A stretch of DNA of 55,094 bases from Opitutia bacterium (GTDB lineage Bacteria > Verrucomicrobiota > Verrucomicrobiia > Opitutales > Opitutaceae). The stretch is from positions 1 to 55,094 of the forward strand of contig CANJIU010000063.1 of the NCBI GenBank assembly GCA_947474365.1, read 5' to 3'. Positions 42,701 through 50,876 of the stretch are shown here, piece after piece; position 1 is the stretch's first letter, and each line of letters starts with the position of its first letter. The position numbers and the translations under genes were made by a program. Under the pieces are notes generated by a model. It was not told the DNA's origin. It did no database searches and was given only the letters and a program-made list of their open reading frames with translations.

Positions 42701-42875
42701 AAGTCTCAAGCGCGGTGCCGTCGACGGTCACGCGTGCGCCTTCCACGAACGTGGCGTTAACTGCGTTCTGCACGCGGCCTTCGATCGAGCCGGTCGCAAT
42801 CTGGGCGACGAGGCGGGTCGTTGCCACCAGTAACAGAAGGGCGAGGTGACGAACTGAACGTATGGGGGTTTTCAC
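39762..42875 (-). CDS. TonB-dependent receptor with regulatory-like N-domain
   Basis: 1037 residues, apparently starting at GTG 42875 (VKTPIRSVRHLALLLLVATT; no in-frame ATG precedes the domain). Signal peptide to about residue 24 (RLVAQ). Regulatory-like domain IATGSIEGRVQNAVNATFVE with SADGRYFLGAVPAG, box VKLEQFVVG, plug NEQRYASNIRNVVSTDEFGA and LAGGVNLVPRSSFERARP, barrel ending GSLWTIGVKGTF. It is close in architecture to copy A at 9960-13064. It is transcribed alone, with a terminator at 39673-39693 and a 457-bp divergent region upstream shared with the plus-strand sugar-acid operon. Ligand unknown; divergence from the other receptor suggests possible shared control. Confidence 0.92.
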   Translation of the reverse strand: MKTPIRSVRHLALLLLVATTRLVAQIATGSIEGRVQNAVNATFVEGARVTVDGTALETFTSADGRYFLGAVPAGEARLRVAFTGAAPSMTVVRVAAGQTSSQEISLATLGSAAPASSGETVKLEQFVVGESREMSGSAIAINEQRYASNIRNVVSTDEFGAVSEGNVTEFLKYLPGVTIDLSGGDGRTVSIDGAPAANTPITIGGIGLSSPTGTGRAVEVGFFNLNNISRIEVSHSPTPDSPGKSLAGGVNLVPRSSFERARPVFEGSLYLMGRDDYHSLGRGATLYRDPRQKVWPGADLSWVVPVNKNFGFTLAAGGSTQYSSQDRTIPTWRGVSTATNGTATAVGAFPNTAPGRPYMSAYQVNDAPKESSRDSLGLTLDFRLSARDRAAFSYQYSSFDGEITSRQLLFAPNQIVASSISPTSVQGVAGAGQLTLTNGNNRIRENRTYLPTFSWRHDGPLWKLDFATGRAYGKNAIRDMDKERFLAVNARRTGVTIGFADTGFFRPGVINVVDNTNGRPLDPYRLENYSLNTMTSTPQRASDVNFTATANARRDFLWSTPFTLRTGLDFRQSRRDSRQWTSTYTYVGADGRQNTTVGTATRFLDPLFSTRYAPYGFPQVQHVDNKEIFAYWRTHPSEFTLDDNNLYRSNVTNSKSATEGVSAGYLRGDISLFNRRLLLVGGVRVEQTNITAQGPLTDLTRNVQRDAQGRPLRNAAGAVIPIATDALAVSKLTFLEREAHAEKEYLRLFPSLNATHHIRENFIARAGASTSIGAPDFNQYAGGVTLPNTDNPPGTGNRISVNNVGIKPWTANTVKVRLEYYFAGVGQISVGAFRRHYKNFFVSTVFPATPEFLALYSLDPDEFGPYEVSTQRNNPSVIRSEGRDFSYRQALTFLPHWARGFQIFANGSIAKSNTPKGFLGNSGFNEIPRYAAWGVSFTRPRYNIRVNWTWREDQNQGPVTGTSIEPGTYNYTPGFTKIDVLGEYTLWRRVALFANLRNITDIADRGTTVGPTTPQYATLRYQERYGSLWTIGVKGTF

Positions 42876-43069
42876 AATAGGTTAGAACGTGGTGTTGGCG
42901 AAACAATCGAGGTCAAAGCGGAATCGGAACAGAAGCTGCGGGATGCACGTCGGGACGATGTTTGCGAAAACGCGGCCGGCGCAGCCTTCCTCTTTCACCA
43001 TCCGGCGGGTCGTCCCGACTTATGTCCACTTCCTTCGTCATGCATTGTTAGAAAAGTTTGCCGATCATA

Positions 43070-43087
43070 GTCCGGAATGGCCCGGAC
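43070..43087. promoter_or_regulatory. Inverted repeat GTCCGG-N6-CCGGAC
   Basis: Perfect 6-bp arms spaced by AATGGC, centred in the divergent intergenic region, where one regulator could act on both receptors. The small size keeps confidence low. Confidence 0.3.
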
Positions 43088-43266
43088 CTGAGTGGGCGTG
43101 AGTCAGTTGGCGTTTTTATTCAGACGCTCCGGCTCGTCCAGCGTGTAAATGTCCTCTTGCAGAATCTCCCATTGAGATCCTGACCCGGACATGGCGCCGC
43201 GAACATCCTGGCCTGTGCTGGCCGTCGTGGGAACGTACATTCCTGAAGCTGGGGCGTGCCGCGTAG

Positions 43267-43280
43267 GTGAACACGTTCAC
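43267..43280. promoter_or_regulatory. Operator-like palindrome GTGAACACGTTCAC
   Basis: Perfect 6-bp arms (GTGAAC/GTTCAC) with a 2-bp centre, 53 bp upstream of the first gene of the sugar-acid operon. Size and position fit a repressor or activator site of the LacI/GntR kind. No regulator gene lies in the window. Confidence 0.4.
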
Positions 43281-43332
43281 TTACTCCGACCTTGCGCGCC
43301 ACGGTGGGCCGCGGTCAAAACGCTGTCCGCTC

Positions 43333-46266
43333 ATGACCCCGATGAAGTTCCTGCACCGCATTCGCCCCGCTGTCCCGATGGTCGCTTTCGCCGCGACCTT
43401 GCTGTCAAGCGTCGGCCCACTCCTTGGGCAGTCCGTGCCGGCGCCGTCACCCGCGACGTCCGCCCCGCCGTCGGCCGCGACGACGGTGCAACTTTCGCCC
43501 TTCGAAGTCACGGCGAGCGCCAACGATTCCTACGAGGCGACCAACACGAATTCGCTCACTGGCATCAGTACGCCGCTCAACAAGGCGCCGCTCGATGCCC
43601 GGGTATTGACCCGCACGATGATGGACGAACTCGGCGGCGGGGATGTCTTCCGCTTGCTGTCCGACTACGGCGGCCTCGGGGCGATGCTGTTTGCCGGCGG
43701 CACGGAGGATCAGCGGGGGATGCAGGAGGGCGACGCGGCGCAACCGGGCGCGTACAACGCCCGCGGCTTCTCCATCGGCGAACCGCGGCGGGATGGTTTT
43801 TTACGTTCGTCCACGGCGGGCTTTAACGGCTTCGATGTCGAGAGCGCCGAGGCGGTCAACGGTTCGAACAATCTCCTCTACGGTTCCGGGGATCCCGGTG
43901 GTATTGTCGTCATCAATACTAAACGCGCGCGCGTGAACCAGCGCGCCGTCACGCTCAGCACCAAGTTCGACTCCGAGGGATCCAATACTCACACCGCCGA
44001 TCTCAACTACGGCACGCGCCGAATCGCGTTCCGGCTCAATGCGCTCAAGTCCGCCGATCGCTACTACCGCCCAATCCTCGGGCTCGATCAACGAGGGGTC
44101 CAGGCCGCGCTCACGCTCAGGCCGTATCGCTGGATCAGCGTCTTTTCCGACTACCGCTTCTACGAGCGCGCGGCAATCATCGCGAGCAGCGCCACCATCC
44201 GCACTCCCGCCGGTTACGTCCTCAACAACGGCGTCACGATGGACAACCAGTCTCCGGCCTACATCACCGGTCTGGGCGGTTCCGAGCGGTTGAACAACCT
44301 GATCACCTTGCGCAATCAGGATTCGCTCGCCGGCGTCATCCCGCGCCAGCACTGGATCAACAAGGCCAAGGGCGTCACCGTCGATCTCACACCGCACCCG
44401 GACCTCGCGTTCCAGTTCCGCTATAGTCACGACGACCGCATCAATGTCGCGCTCTCACCGCTCACGACCCAGTTTCTCCATCCCGATCTTCCGACAAACC
44501 TGGCGACCGACGCCAGCGGAGCACCGCTCCGCCAATGGGCGGTGTTCACCTCGCTGGGCGGTTCGCCCTTTTCGACGGGCGCACACGGCTACAAGCTTAC
44601 CGCAGTCGGTCACCGCGATCTCGGCCGCTTTGGCGATCACCGGCTCAGTGTGTTTTATTCCAGCCTCGATTCCTGGACCATCAGCCGCAGCGCGCGGTTT
44701 TATGAAATCAACGCCGACGGTTCCTGGGTGCAGAACCGGGCGAACCTCACCAACGCCGATTCCGGCCGCACGCTGATGCCAGCCATGTGGCGCCCGATGT
44801 TTTCGACCGAGATGCCCGGCAACCTCAAATGGCCGCAGACGATCATCACCCATCCGAACGGCAAGCGCTATGCATGGGACACCTCGGTTGCGCCTGGCAC
44901 CGTCCCGGCCACCGCCATGAATCCCCTCGGCCTCGGCGGCCCGCTCAACGCGCTCGGTCAGCCCACCAGCACCGCCTTCTCCGATGACGACACGACCGAG
45001 AAAGGGTGGGGCACCGGCTTCACCAGTTCATTCTGGAGAGGCCGGATCGACACGCTCGTCGGCCTGCGCTTCGAGAGCGCGGAGACCGTGCGCACGACGA
45101 CGACCGTGGCGCGCGGCCCGATCGACTACGCGAGCCGTACCTACGGCGTCGTGTTCGACACCCCCCTCCCAGGTCTCCGCGGCTACGCCAACCTTTCCCG
45201 CAACGCGAAAATCAATTTCGCCACCGACCGCGATGTCTTCAACAACCTGCTCCCGATCGGCAAGGGCGAGACAAAGGAGGCCGGCCTCAAGCTCTCCCTC
45301 TGGGATCACCGCCTTTCCGGCAACGTTACGTACTACCAGACGACCGGCTCGAACTTCGCCGCCACGCTCGGTTCCATCCGCGACGACGTCGATCCCAACG
45401 GCATCAACGGCCGCAACGGCGGGCCTGGTTATGTTTTTTCCCGCGTTTCCGACGGACTCAGTGCCAGCCTCAGCGCGCGCCCCCTCAAACCCTGGCAGAT
45501 CACCTTCAGTTGGGCGCAGGCCAACGGGTCTGAACGCAGTGACGTGACGCTTCCGGTCATGTACAACGATGAATTCAACACCACGACGGTCGGCGGGCAA
45601 CAGGTGGTCGCCATCAAGGACGCCAGCGGGCTCACGCCCTTGCTCGTTCCCATCACCCCCGGCCAGCCCGGATCCGGCACGGTCGCGCTTTCCCTCGCGA
45701 TGCTGAAGGATCGCAACAGCCCGTATTTCGCCAACCTCGATCCCGATTCCGGCGCGATCCTGAATGCGCAGGCACTCGGCTTGCGCACCACCGGAGTCGG
45801 CACGACGAGAACGGGCCTTCCCATCAGCACGCATCAAATCGGATTCGTGCCGCCCGTGCCGCAGCTCATCGTGCGCAAGTCCGGCGAAGCCACGTCCGGC
45901 TACGCCGAAAACTCCTTCAGCATGATCAACCGTTTTCAAATCAGCGAAGGCCGGCTCCGCGGATTGGTGACGGGCCTCGCCACGACGTATGCGCGTGGAT
46001 TCCGCGGTTACATGTACACCGACAACGCCGACGGCGCCAAACGGAAGCTTTTTTACTATCCCGACAAGCTGCAGCACAACGTCTTCATCGTTTATCGGTT
46101 CAAGGGCTTCGCCAAGTCGCAGATGTCCGTCCAGCTGAACGTCGAAAACGTGCTCGACCGGCAGAACATCCTGGCGTTGCCGCGGAGCACGACGGGGGCG
46201 ATTCGTTACTTCCAATATCAATATTCACCGCGCAAGACGGCGCTCACGACCAACGTGACGTTCTGA
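43333..46266 (+). CDS. TonB-dependent receptor (plug-barrel type, first gene of sugar-acid operon)
   Basis: 977 residues from ATG 43333 (MTPMKFLHRIRPAVPMVAFA, signal peptide ending near PLLGQ); ATG 43342 is possible, and the GTG at 43267 lies inside a palindrome. It lacks the regulatory-like N-domain of the minus-strand receptors. It begins with VQLSPFEVTASANDSYEATN, then plug motifs YNARGFSIGEPRRDGFLRS and SAEAVNGSNNLLYGSGDPGG, a beta-barrel, and terminal TTNVTF with final Phe. It is the same class as the pseudogene at 167-3155. The next gene begins 40 bp downstream, so it is the outer-membrane entry step of this operon, presumably for a uronate- or aldonate-containing ligand. Confidence 0.93.
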   Translation: MTPMKFLHRIRPAVPMVAFAATLLSSVGPLLGQSVPAPSPATSAPPSAATTVQLSPFEVTASANDSYEATNTNSLTGISTPLNKAPLDARVLTRTMMDELGGGDVFRLLSDYGGLGAMLFAGGTEDQRGMQEGDAAQPGAYNARGFSIGEPRRDGFLRSSTAGFNGFDVESAEAVNGSNNLLYGSGDPGGIVVINTKRARVNQRAVTLSTKFDSEGSNTHTADLNYGTRRIAFRLNALKSADRYYRPILGLDQRGVQAALTLRPYRWISVFSDYRFYERAAIIASSATIRTPAGYVLNNGVTMDNQSPAYITGLGGSERLNNLITLRNQDSLAGVIPRQHWINKAKGVTVDLTPHPDLAFQFRYSHDDRINVALSPLTTQFLHPDLPTNLATDASGAPLRQWAVFTSLGGSPFSTGAHGYKLTAVGHRDLGRFGDHRLSVFYSSLDSWTISRSARFYEINADGSWVQNRANLTNADSGRTLMPAMWRPMFSTEMPGNLKWPQTIITHPNGKRYAWDTSVAPGTVPATAMNPLGLGGPLNALGQPTSTAFSDDDTTEKGWGTGFTSSFWRGRIDTLVGLRFESAETVRTTTTVARGPIDYASRTYGVVFDTPLPGLRGYANLSRNAKINFATDRDVFNNLLPIGKGETKEAGLKLSLWDHRLSGNVTYYQTTGSNFAATLGSIRDDVDPNGINGRNGGPGYVFSRVSDGLSASLSARPLKPWQITFSWAQANGSERSDVTLPVMYNDEFNTTTVGGQQVVAIKDASGLTPLLVPITPGQPGSGTVALSLAMLKDRNSPYFANLDPDSGAILNAQALGLRTTGVGTTRTGLPISTHQIGFVPPVPQLIVRKSGEATSGYAENSFSMINRFQISEGRLRGLVTGLATTYARGFRGYMYTDNADGAKRKLFYYPDKLQHNVFIVYRFKGFAKSQMSVQLNVENVLDRQNILALPRSTTGAIRYFQYQYSPRKTALTTNVTF

Positions 46267-46306
46267 GCCGGCGGCCCCACCCGCGTATCGCCCAAACAAC
46301 TTCGCC

Positions 46307-47206
46307 ATGCTCCAAGGAATCTTTCCGGTCATTCCCACGCTCTTCACCGCGGGCAACGCGCTCGATCTCGACGCGCAGCGCCGTGTAATCCGTTTTGCGC
46401 TGGAAGCCGGAGCGCACGGGTTGGTGTTTCCAGGAGTGGCGAGCGAGTACAGCCACCTTTCATTGACCGAGCGCGAGCAATTGCTGGCGCTGGTGGCGGC
46501 GGAGGCGGGTGGTAAGGTGCCGCTCGTCGGCGGGGCGAGCGCGCCGACGGCGGCGGAGGTGATCGCCGCTGGTGCGATCGCGATGAGGCATGGCATCCGG
46601 CATCTGATGATCATGGCGCCGCAGGGACTGGGATCGGATGGCGCGGCACACCGGGCGTTCTTTGAGCAGGTCTCGGCCGGATTGCCAGGGGCGGAGATTA
46701 TCCTGCAAAACGCCCCCGTGCCGACCGGAGCGGGCTTGGGCGCGCCGGCAATCATCGCGATTGCTGCGGCCGTTCCGGCCATCACGTATGTCAAAGAGGA
46801 AACGCTGCCCTCGGGACCGGCGATCACGGCGATTCGCGCGGCCGGGATACCAAGTGTCAAAGGGGTGTTCGGCGGCGGAGGGGCGCGCTACATCATTGAT
46901 GAGTTGGACCGCGGCGCGTGTGGCGCGATGCCCGCGGTGGAACTGACCGATTTGCATGTCGCGCTCTGGGGATCGTATGCGGCGGGTGATCAGGCGGAGG
47001 CGCGGCGGCTTTATCGACTGAGCCTTCCGCTGCTGGTGGCGCAGGCGATCTATCGGATGAGACTGACCAAGCAGGTGCTCGCCCGACGCGGCATCGCCGA
47101 CGCGCAACACGTGCGGGCGCCATTGCCGGAAATGGATGCGTTTGCCCGCCGTGACGTCGATACCATGATCGCGGATCTGCTGGCCGAATTTCCCGCGCAG
47201 AAATGA
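46307..47206 (+). CDS. Dihydrodipicolinate synthase/N-acetylneuraminate lyase family aldolase
   Basis: 299 residues. The class I aldolase fold is shown by FPGVASEYSHLSLTERE (the substrate-carboxylate loop, normally GTTGE), VPLVGGASAPTAAEVI, and the Schiff-base lysine K163 in ITYVKEETLPSG. The position of the usual catalytic Tyr (YN.P motif) is Gln134 in IILQNAPVPTG, so classical DapA activity is unlikely. Family members with such changes act as 2-keto-3-deoxy sugar-acid aldolases or dehydratases. The next gene overlaps by 4 bp (ATGA), so the transporter is translationally coupled. With the enolase-superfamily dehydratase downstream, cleavage of a 2-keto-3-deoxyaldonate is the natural inference. 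Confidence 0.88.
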   Translation: MLQGIFPVIPTLFTAGNALDLDAQRRVIRFALEAGAHGLVFPGVASEYSHLSLTEREQLLALVAAEAGGKVPLVGGASAPTAAEVIAAGAIAMRHGIRHLMIMAPQGLGSDGAAHRAFFEQVSAGLPGAEIILQNAPVPTGAGLGAPAIIAIAAAVPAITYVKEETLPSGPAITAIRAAGIPSVKGVFGGGGARYIIDELDRGACGAMPAVELTDLHVALWGSYAAGDQAEARRLYRLSLPLLVAQAIYRMRLTKQVLARRGIADAQHVRAPLPEMDAFARRDVDTMIADLLAEFPAQK

Positions 47207-48450
47207 CTGCGCGCATCCCTCATCTCCGGTGGGGGATCGCGGCATTGTTGTTTCTATCCACGGTCATCAATTACATTGACCGGCAGACGCTCTCGGTGCT
47301 GGCACCGGTGCTGACGAAGGAACTGGGTATTTCCGAGGTGGAATATTCGAACATCCTGACGGCTTTTCTCGCCGCCTACACGGTGATGTACGTCGGTTCC
47401 GGATTTCTGGTGGATCGCTGGGGCGCGAGGCTGGCGTTAAGCGTCTTCATCGTATGGTGGTCGCTGGCGAACATGTCGCATGCGTTCGCGGTGGGCGTCT
47501 GGTCGCTGGGCGCGCTGCGCTTTCTGCTCGGCCTGGGCGAGTCGGGAAATTTCATGGCCGCCTTTCGCGTGGTGAGCGAATGGTATCCGGCCAAGGAGCG
47601 CGCGCTCGTGCACGGACTCATCCAAGGTGGAGCGGCGATCGGCGCGATCATCACGCCGCCGGTCGTCGCGTGGATCAACGCCCGCTATGGTTGGCGGCCA
47701 GCGTTTGCGATCACAGGTGCACTCGGGTTCGTGTGGGTGCTGCTGTGGCTGCTGCTGTACCATGCACCGGACAAACATCCGCGAATCACCGAGGCCGAGC
47801 GAGCGGTCGTGCTCGCCGAGCCCGCGCCGGCCGCCGAGGCCAACGCGGTGGCGTGGCGAGATCTCGCCCGGTATCCGCAGTTGTGGGGTTTGATGGTGTC
47901 GCGCTTTCTCTCGGACCCGGTGTGGTGGTTCTATCTTTTTTGGCTGCCCAAGTATCTCGTGGAGCAGCGCGGTTTCACCATGATCGAGATGGGGATGCTC
48001 GCCTGGATTCCGTATCTGGCCGCCGATCTGGGCGCTCTCAGCGGCGGGTGGCTGAGTGGGCGACTCGTTGCGCGCGGCCAACCGGTGCTCGTGGCGCGCC
48101 TGTGGGTGATGTTGCCGTGCGCCGTCATCATGCCAGTGTCATTGGCGATTCATCACGCGCCGTCCCGCACAGTGACCATCGGGCTGATCTGCGTGGTGAC
48201 CTTCGCCCATATGGCCTGGAAGACGAATCAGAATACGCTCACGAACGATCTCTTCCCCCGACACCTCATCGGAGCCACCTCCGGATTGCTCGCTTTTGGC
48301 ACGGGGCTCGGCGGTACGCTCTTTGTCTGGATGACCGGACGGGTGGTGCAGGGATTCGGTTACGGGGCCATCTTCGTGATTATGGGACTTTTGCATCCCA
48401 TTTCGTATCTCATCACCCGCAAATTCGTCCGCCAGCCACTCGCCGTCTAG
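47203..48450 (+). CDS. MFS transporter, hexuronate/galactonate (ACS) type
   Basis: 415 residues with twelve predicted membrane helices. NYIDRQTLSVLAPVLTKELG in helix 1 and VDRWGARLALSVFIVWWSLA after helix 2 are typical of the anion:cation symporter family (ExuT/GudP/DgoT). WRPAFAITGALGFVWVLLW, FLSDPVWWFYLFWLPKYL and NDLFPRHLIGATSG are further family signatures. It likely couples proton entry to uptake of a sugar acid across the inner membrane. The 4-bp overlap with the aldolase gene and 4-bp gap to the dehydratase gene place it in one operon and support a sugar-acid substrate. Confidence 0.9.
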   Translation: MTARIPHLRWGIAALLFLSTVINYIDRQTLSVLAPVLTKELGISEVEYSNILTAFLAAYTVMYVGSGFLVDRWGARLALSVFIVWWSLANMSHAFAVGVWSLGALRFLLGLGESGNFMAAFRVVSEWYPAKERALVHGLIQGGAAIGAIITPPVVAWINARYGWRPAFAITGALGFVWVLLWLLLYHAPDKHPRITEAERAVVLAEPAPAAEANAVAWRDLARYPQLWGLMVSRFLSDPVWWFYLFWLPKYLVEQRGFTMIEMGMLAWIPYLAADLGALSGGWLSGRLVARGQPVLVARLWVMLPCAVIMPVSLAIHHAPSRTVTIGLICVVTFAHMAWKTNQNTLTNDLFPRHLIGATSGLLAFGTGLGGTLFVWMTGRVVQGFGYGAIFVIMGLLHPISYLITRKFVRQPLAV

Positions 48451-48454
48451 CGCC

Positions 48455-49612
48455 ATGCGCATCAAATCCGTTCACCCCGTTCCGATTCGACTTCCCCGTG
48501 ACATCGGCCGTTCGCGCGGCACCGCGGGTTCGCCCACGTCGCTTGTCGGCGAAGGCGGATACCGCTGGTCGACGGCCTATCCGGTGCTCTATTCGGTGAA
48601 CTTCGAAACGGCGCTCGTGCGCGTGGAACTGGCGGATGGTCTCGTGGGCTGGGGCGAGGCGCAGGCCCCGCTCGCGCCTGAAGTCGCATGCAGCGTTGTG
48701 GAGCATCTGCTGCGTCCGGCGCTTGAGCGGGAGGATTTCGACGGTACCCCCGACCGCATCTCCGCGCTGTGGGACCGCATGTATGCCACGATGCGCGTGC
48801 GCGGTCAGAACGGTGGCTTCATGTTCGATGCGATGAGCGGCGTGGAGATCGCCCTGTGGGATCTCGCGGGCAAGATGGCCGACAAGCCCGTGTGTGCGCT
48901 GCTTGACGCCCGGCCGAAGCTCCGCATTCCCGCATATCTCAGCGGCACCTCGGGCAGCACGCCGCAGGAACGGGCCGACTTTGCCGCGCGTTATGCGGAT
49001 GACGGCATTTCGCTCGTGAAGCTCTACTACGAAAGCGAATGGGCGGATCTCCTCGCCGTTGCCGACCGGTTGCCGGACACGATGCAGTTTGCCGTCGATG
49101 CGCTGTGGCATTTGCCACCTGACCGGGCCATCGCTCTGGCGCAGGATCTGGATGCGCGAAACGCTCGCTGGCTCGAATGCCCGCTCTATCCCGAGGACGT
49201 CGCAGGTCATGCTACGCTCGCCGCCGCCATCCGTACGCCGCTGGCGCTCGGAGAGAGCTACCGCAGCCTGCGCGAACTGCAGCCCTTCCTTCCCTTGGTC
49301 GGTTTCGTCCAGCCCGATCTCGGTCGGTGCGGCATCACGGGCTCCCGTCAAATCGCGAACGCCTTCGACGGGGAAATTGTCCCGCACCTCAGCATCGCGA
49401 TGGGCCCGCAAATTGCCGCCGCGTTGCATTTCGCGGCCGCCACGAAAAATTGCCCGCTCTGTGAGTTCAATCCGCACGTACTCGACACCGCGAACGCCTT
49501 CCTGAAAACACCGATCGTCTGCAGGGGAGGCGAGTATCATGTCTCCGACGCCCCGGGGCTTGGCATCGAGTGGAACCCGCGATTTCGCGAAGTCGTGGGC
49601 TGCGTCGGTTGA
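48455..49612 (+). CDS. Mandelate racemase/muconate lactonizing enzyme-family dehydratase
   Basis: 385 residues of the enolase superfamily. Capping domain 1-130, TIM barrel after 150. Metal ligands are Asp215 (VDALWH), Glu241 (ECPLYPED) and Glu267 (LGESYR). The His-Asp pair is Asp288 (FVQPDLGRCG) and His311 (VPHLSIAMG). The KxK position reads VKLYY: Lys189 is present and the second Lys is Tyr191, as in acid-sugar dehydratases that rely mainly on the His-Asp dyad. Probable reaction: water elimination from an aldonate or uronate to a 2-keto-3-deoxy acid, feeding the DHDPS-family aldolase upstream. The substrate stereochemistry cannot be read from sequence. Confidence 0.9.
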   Translation: MRIKSVHPVPIRLPRDIGRSRGTAGSPTSLVGEGGYRWSTAYPVLYSVNFETALVRVELADGLVGWGEAQAPLAPEVACSVVEHLLRPALEREDFDGTPDRISALWDRMYATMRVRGQNGGFMFDAMSGVEIALWDLAGKMADKPVCALLDARPKLRIPAYLSGTSGSTPQERADFAARYADDGISLVKLYYESEWADLLAVADRLPDTMQFAVDALWHLPPDRAIALAQDLDARNARWLECPLYPEDVAGHATLAAAIRTPLALGESYRSLRELQPFLPLVGFVQPDLGRCGITGSRQIANAFDGEIVPHLSIAMGPQIAAALHFAAATKNCPLCEFNPHVLDTANAFLKTPIVCRGGEYHVSDAPGLGIEWNPRFREVVGCVG

Positions 49613-49667
49613 GCCGAAACAATCATTGGCTTCCGGGACCCATCCGCCAGAGCGCCTCCTTCTTTCG

Positions 49668-50873
49668 ATGAAATCGCTTTTCGCCCTTCTCGCCATCCTC
49701 TGCGTCGCCGCGTTGGCCGCTGCGGCGCCGGCGACCTATGATCCCGTCGTGCTGCCCAAGGGACATGACTACTTCGAGCTGCGCGACGGTCTGGCTAACA
49801 GTCGACGCTCTTTTGAACGCACGCGGGCCGGGCGGGTGGTTTTCCTCGGTGGTTCGATCACCGCGGGCGGGGCATGGCGGCAGCACACCTGCGACTATCT
49901 CACCAAGAAGTTTCCCGGGACCAAGTTTGAGTTCATCAACGCAGGCATCGGCTCGCTCGGCTCGGTGCCTCATGCGTTCCGTTTGGAGCGCGATGCCTTG
50001 TCGCACGGGCCGATCGATCTGCTGTTTCTTGAGGCCGCGGTCAACGACACCTCCAACACCGCCGATCCCGCCCAAATGCTCCGCGGCATCGAGGGCGTAG
50101 TGCGCCACGTGCGCACCGTGAGTCCACTGACCGACATCGTTCAACTCCACTTTGTCATGCCCGAGCACATGGCCGACTACAACGCCGGCAAGGTGCCTGC
50201 GTCGATCGCGCAGCACGAGAAGGTCGCGATCGCTTATGGCAATCCTTCGCTGCATCTCTCGCGCGAAGTCACCGACCGGATCAACGCGGGCGAATTCACC
50301 TGGGAGCAGGATTTCAAGAACCTTCATCCCTCGGCCTTTGGCCATCAACTCTACGCGAACAGTATCGCCCGCCTGCTGAACGCGGCCTTTGCGCCGCCAC
50401 TGGCTCCGGCCGAGAAATCACATCCGCTCCCGGCGCCGGTGGATGTGCACAACTATGCCCGTGGACGATTCGGCGACGTCCGCGAAGCCCGAGTCATCCG
50501 CGGCTTCACGCTGGAAAAAGCGTGGCGGCCGACCGACCGGACGGGTACGCGCGCGGGGTTCGTGGACGTGCCCGCGCTCGTCGGCACGGAGCCGGGCGCC
50601 GAATTCGAGTTCAGCTTTGAAGGCACCGGCTGCGGTCTCTTCCTCACTGCAGGGCCTGATGCGGGCCAACTTGAATTCAGCGTTGACGGTAGTCCCTATC
50701 GGTCGGTCGAGACCTTCACCCGTTGGAGCGCGTCGCTTCATCTGCCGTGGGCCGTGATCCTCGACGACCAGCTGAAACCCGGCATCCACCGCGCCAGAGT
50801 GCGCATCACCGAGGCGCACCACGCCCAAAGCACCGGCACCGCGCTGCGCGTGTTCCACCTTTTGCTCAACTGA
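49668..50873 (+). CDS. Exported SGNH/GDSL hydrolase with C-terminal beta-sandwich
   Basis: 401 residues from ATG 49668 (MKSLFALLAILCVAALAAAA, signal peptide); the longer frame overlaps the dehydratase gene and is not credible. Block I is FLGGSITAGGAW with Ser63 as nucleophile, block III LEAAVNDTSN, and block V NLHPSAFGHQLYA gives the catalytic His. After about residue 285 comes a beta-rich domain (GFVDVPALVG, EFSFEGTGCGLF, LEFSVDGSPYRSVE) that probably binds carbohydrate. It likely removes acetyl or other acyl groups from a glycan in the periplasm, preparing it for uptake. The following gene starts three bases after its stop. Confidence 0.88.
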   Translation: MKSLFALLAILCVAALAAAAPATYDPVVLPKGHDYFELRDGLANSRRSFERTRAGRVVFLGGSITAGGAWRQHTCDYLTKKFPGTKFEFINAGIGSLGSVPHAFRLERDALSHGPIDLLFLEAAVNDTSNTADPAQMLRGIEGVVRHVRTVSPLTDIVQLHFVMPEHMADYNAGKVPASIAQHEKVAIAYGNPSLHLSREVTDRINAGEFTWEQDFKNLHPSAFGHQLYANSIARLLNAAFAPPLAPAEKSHPLPAPVDVHNYARGRFGDVREARVIRGFTLEKAWRPTDRTGTRAGFVDVPALVGTEPGAEFEFSFEGTGCGLFLTAGPDAGQLEFSVDGSPYRSVETFTRWSASLHLPWAVILDDQLKPGIHRARVRITEAHHAQSTGTALRVFHLLLN

Positions 50874-50876
50874 TTG

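Larger units (their letters stand above)
42876..43332. other. 457-bp divergent regulatory region between two TonB receptor genes
   Basis: No credible coding sequence on either strand. It must hold promoters for both the minus-strand receptor at 39762 and the plus-strand operon starting at 43333. Visible elements are the inverted repeat GTCCGG-N6-CCGGAC (43070-43087) and the palindrome GTGAACACGTTCAC (43267-43280). No convincing -35/-10 pair or Shine-Dalgarno sequence is seen. Confidence 0.6.
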
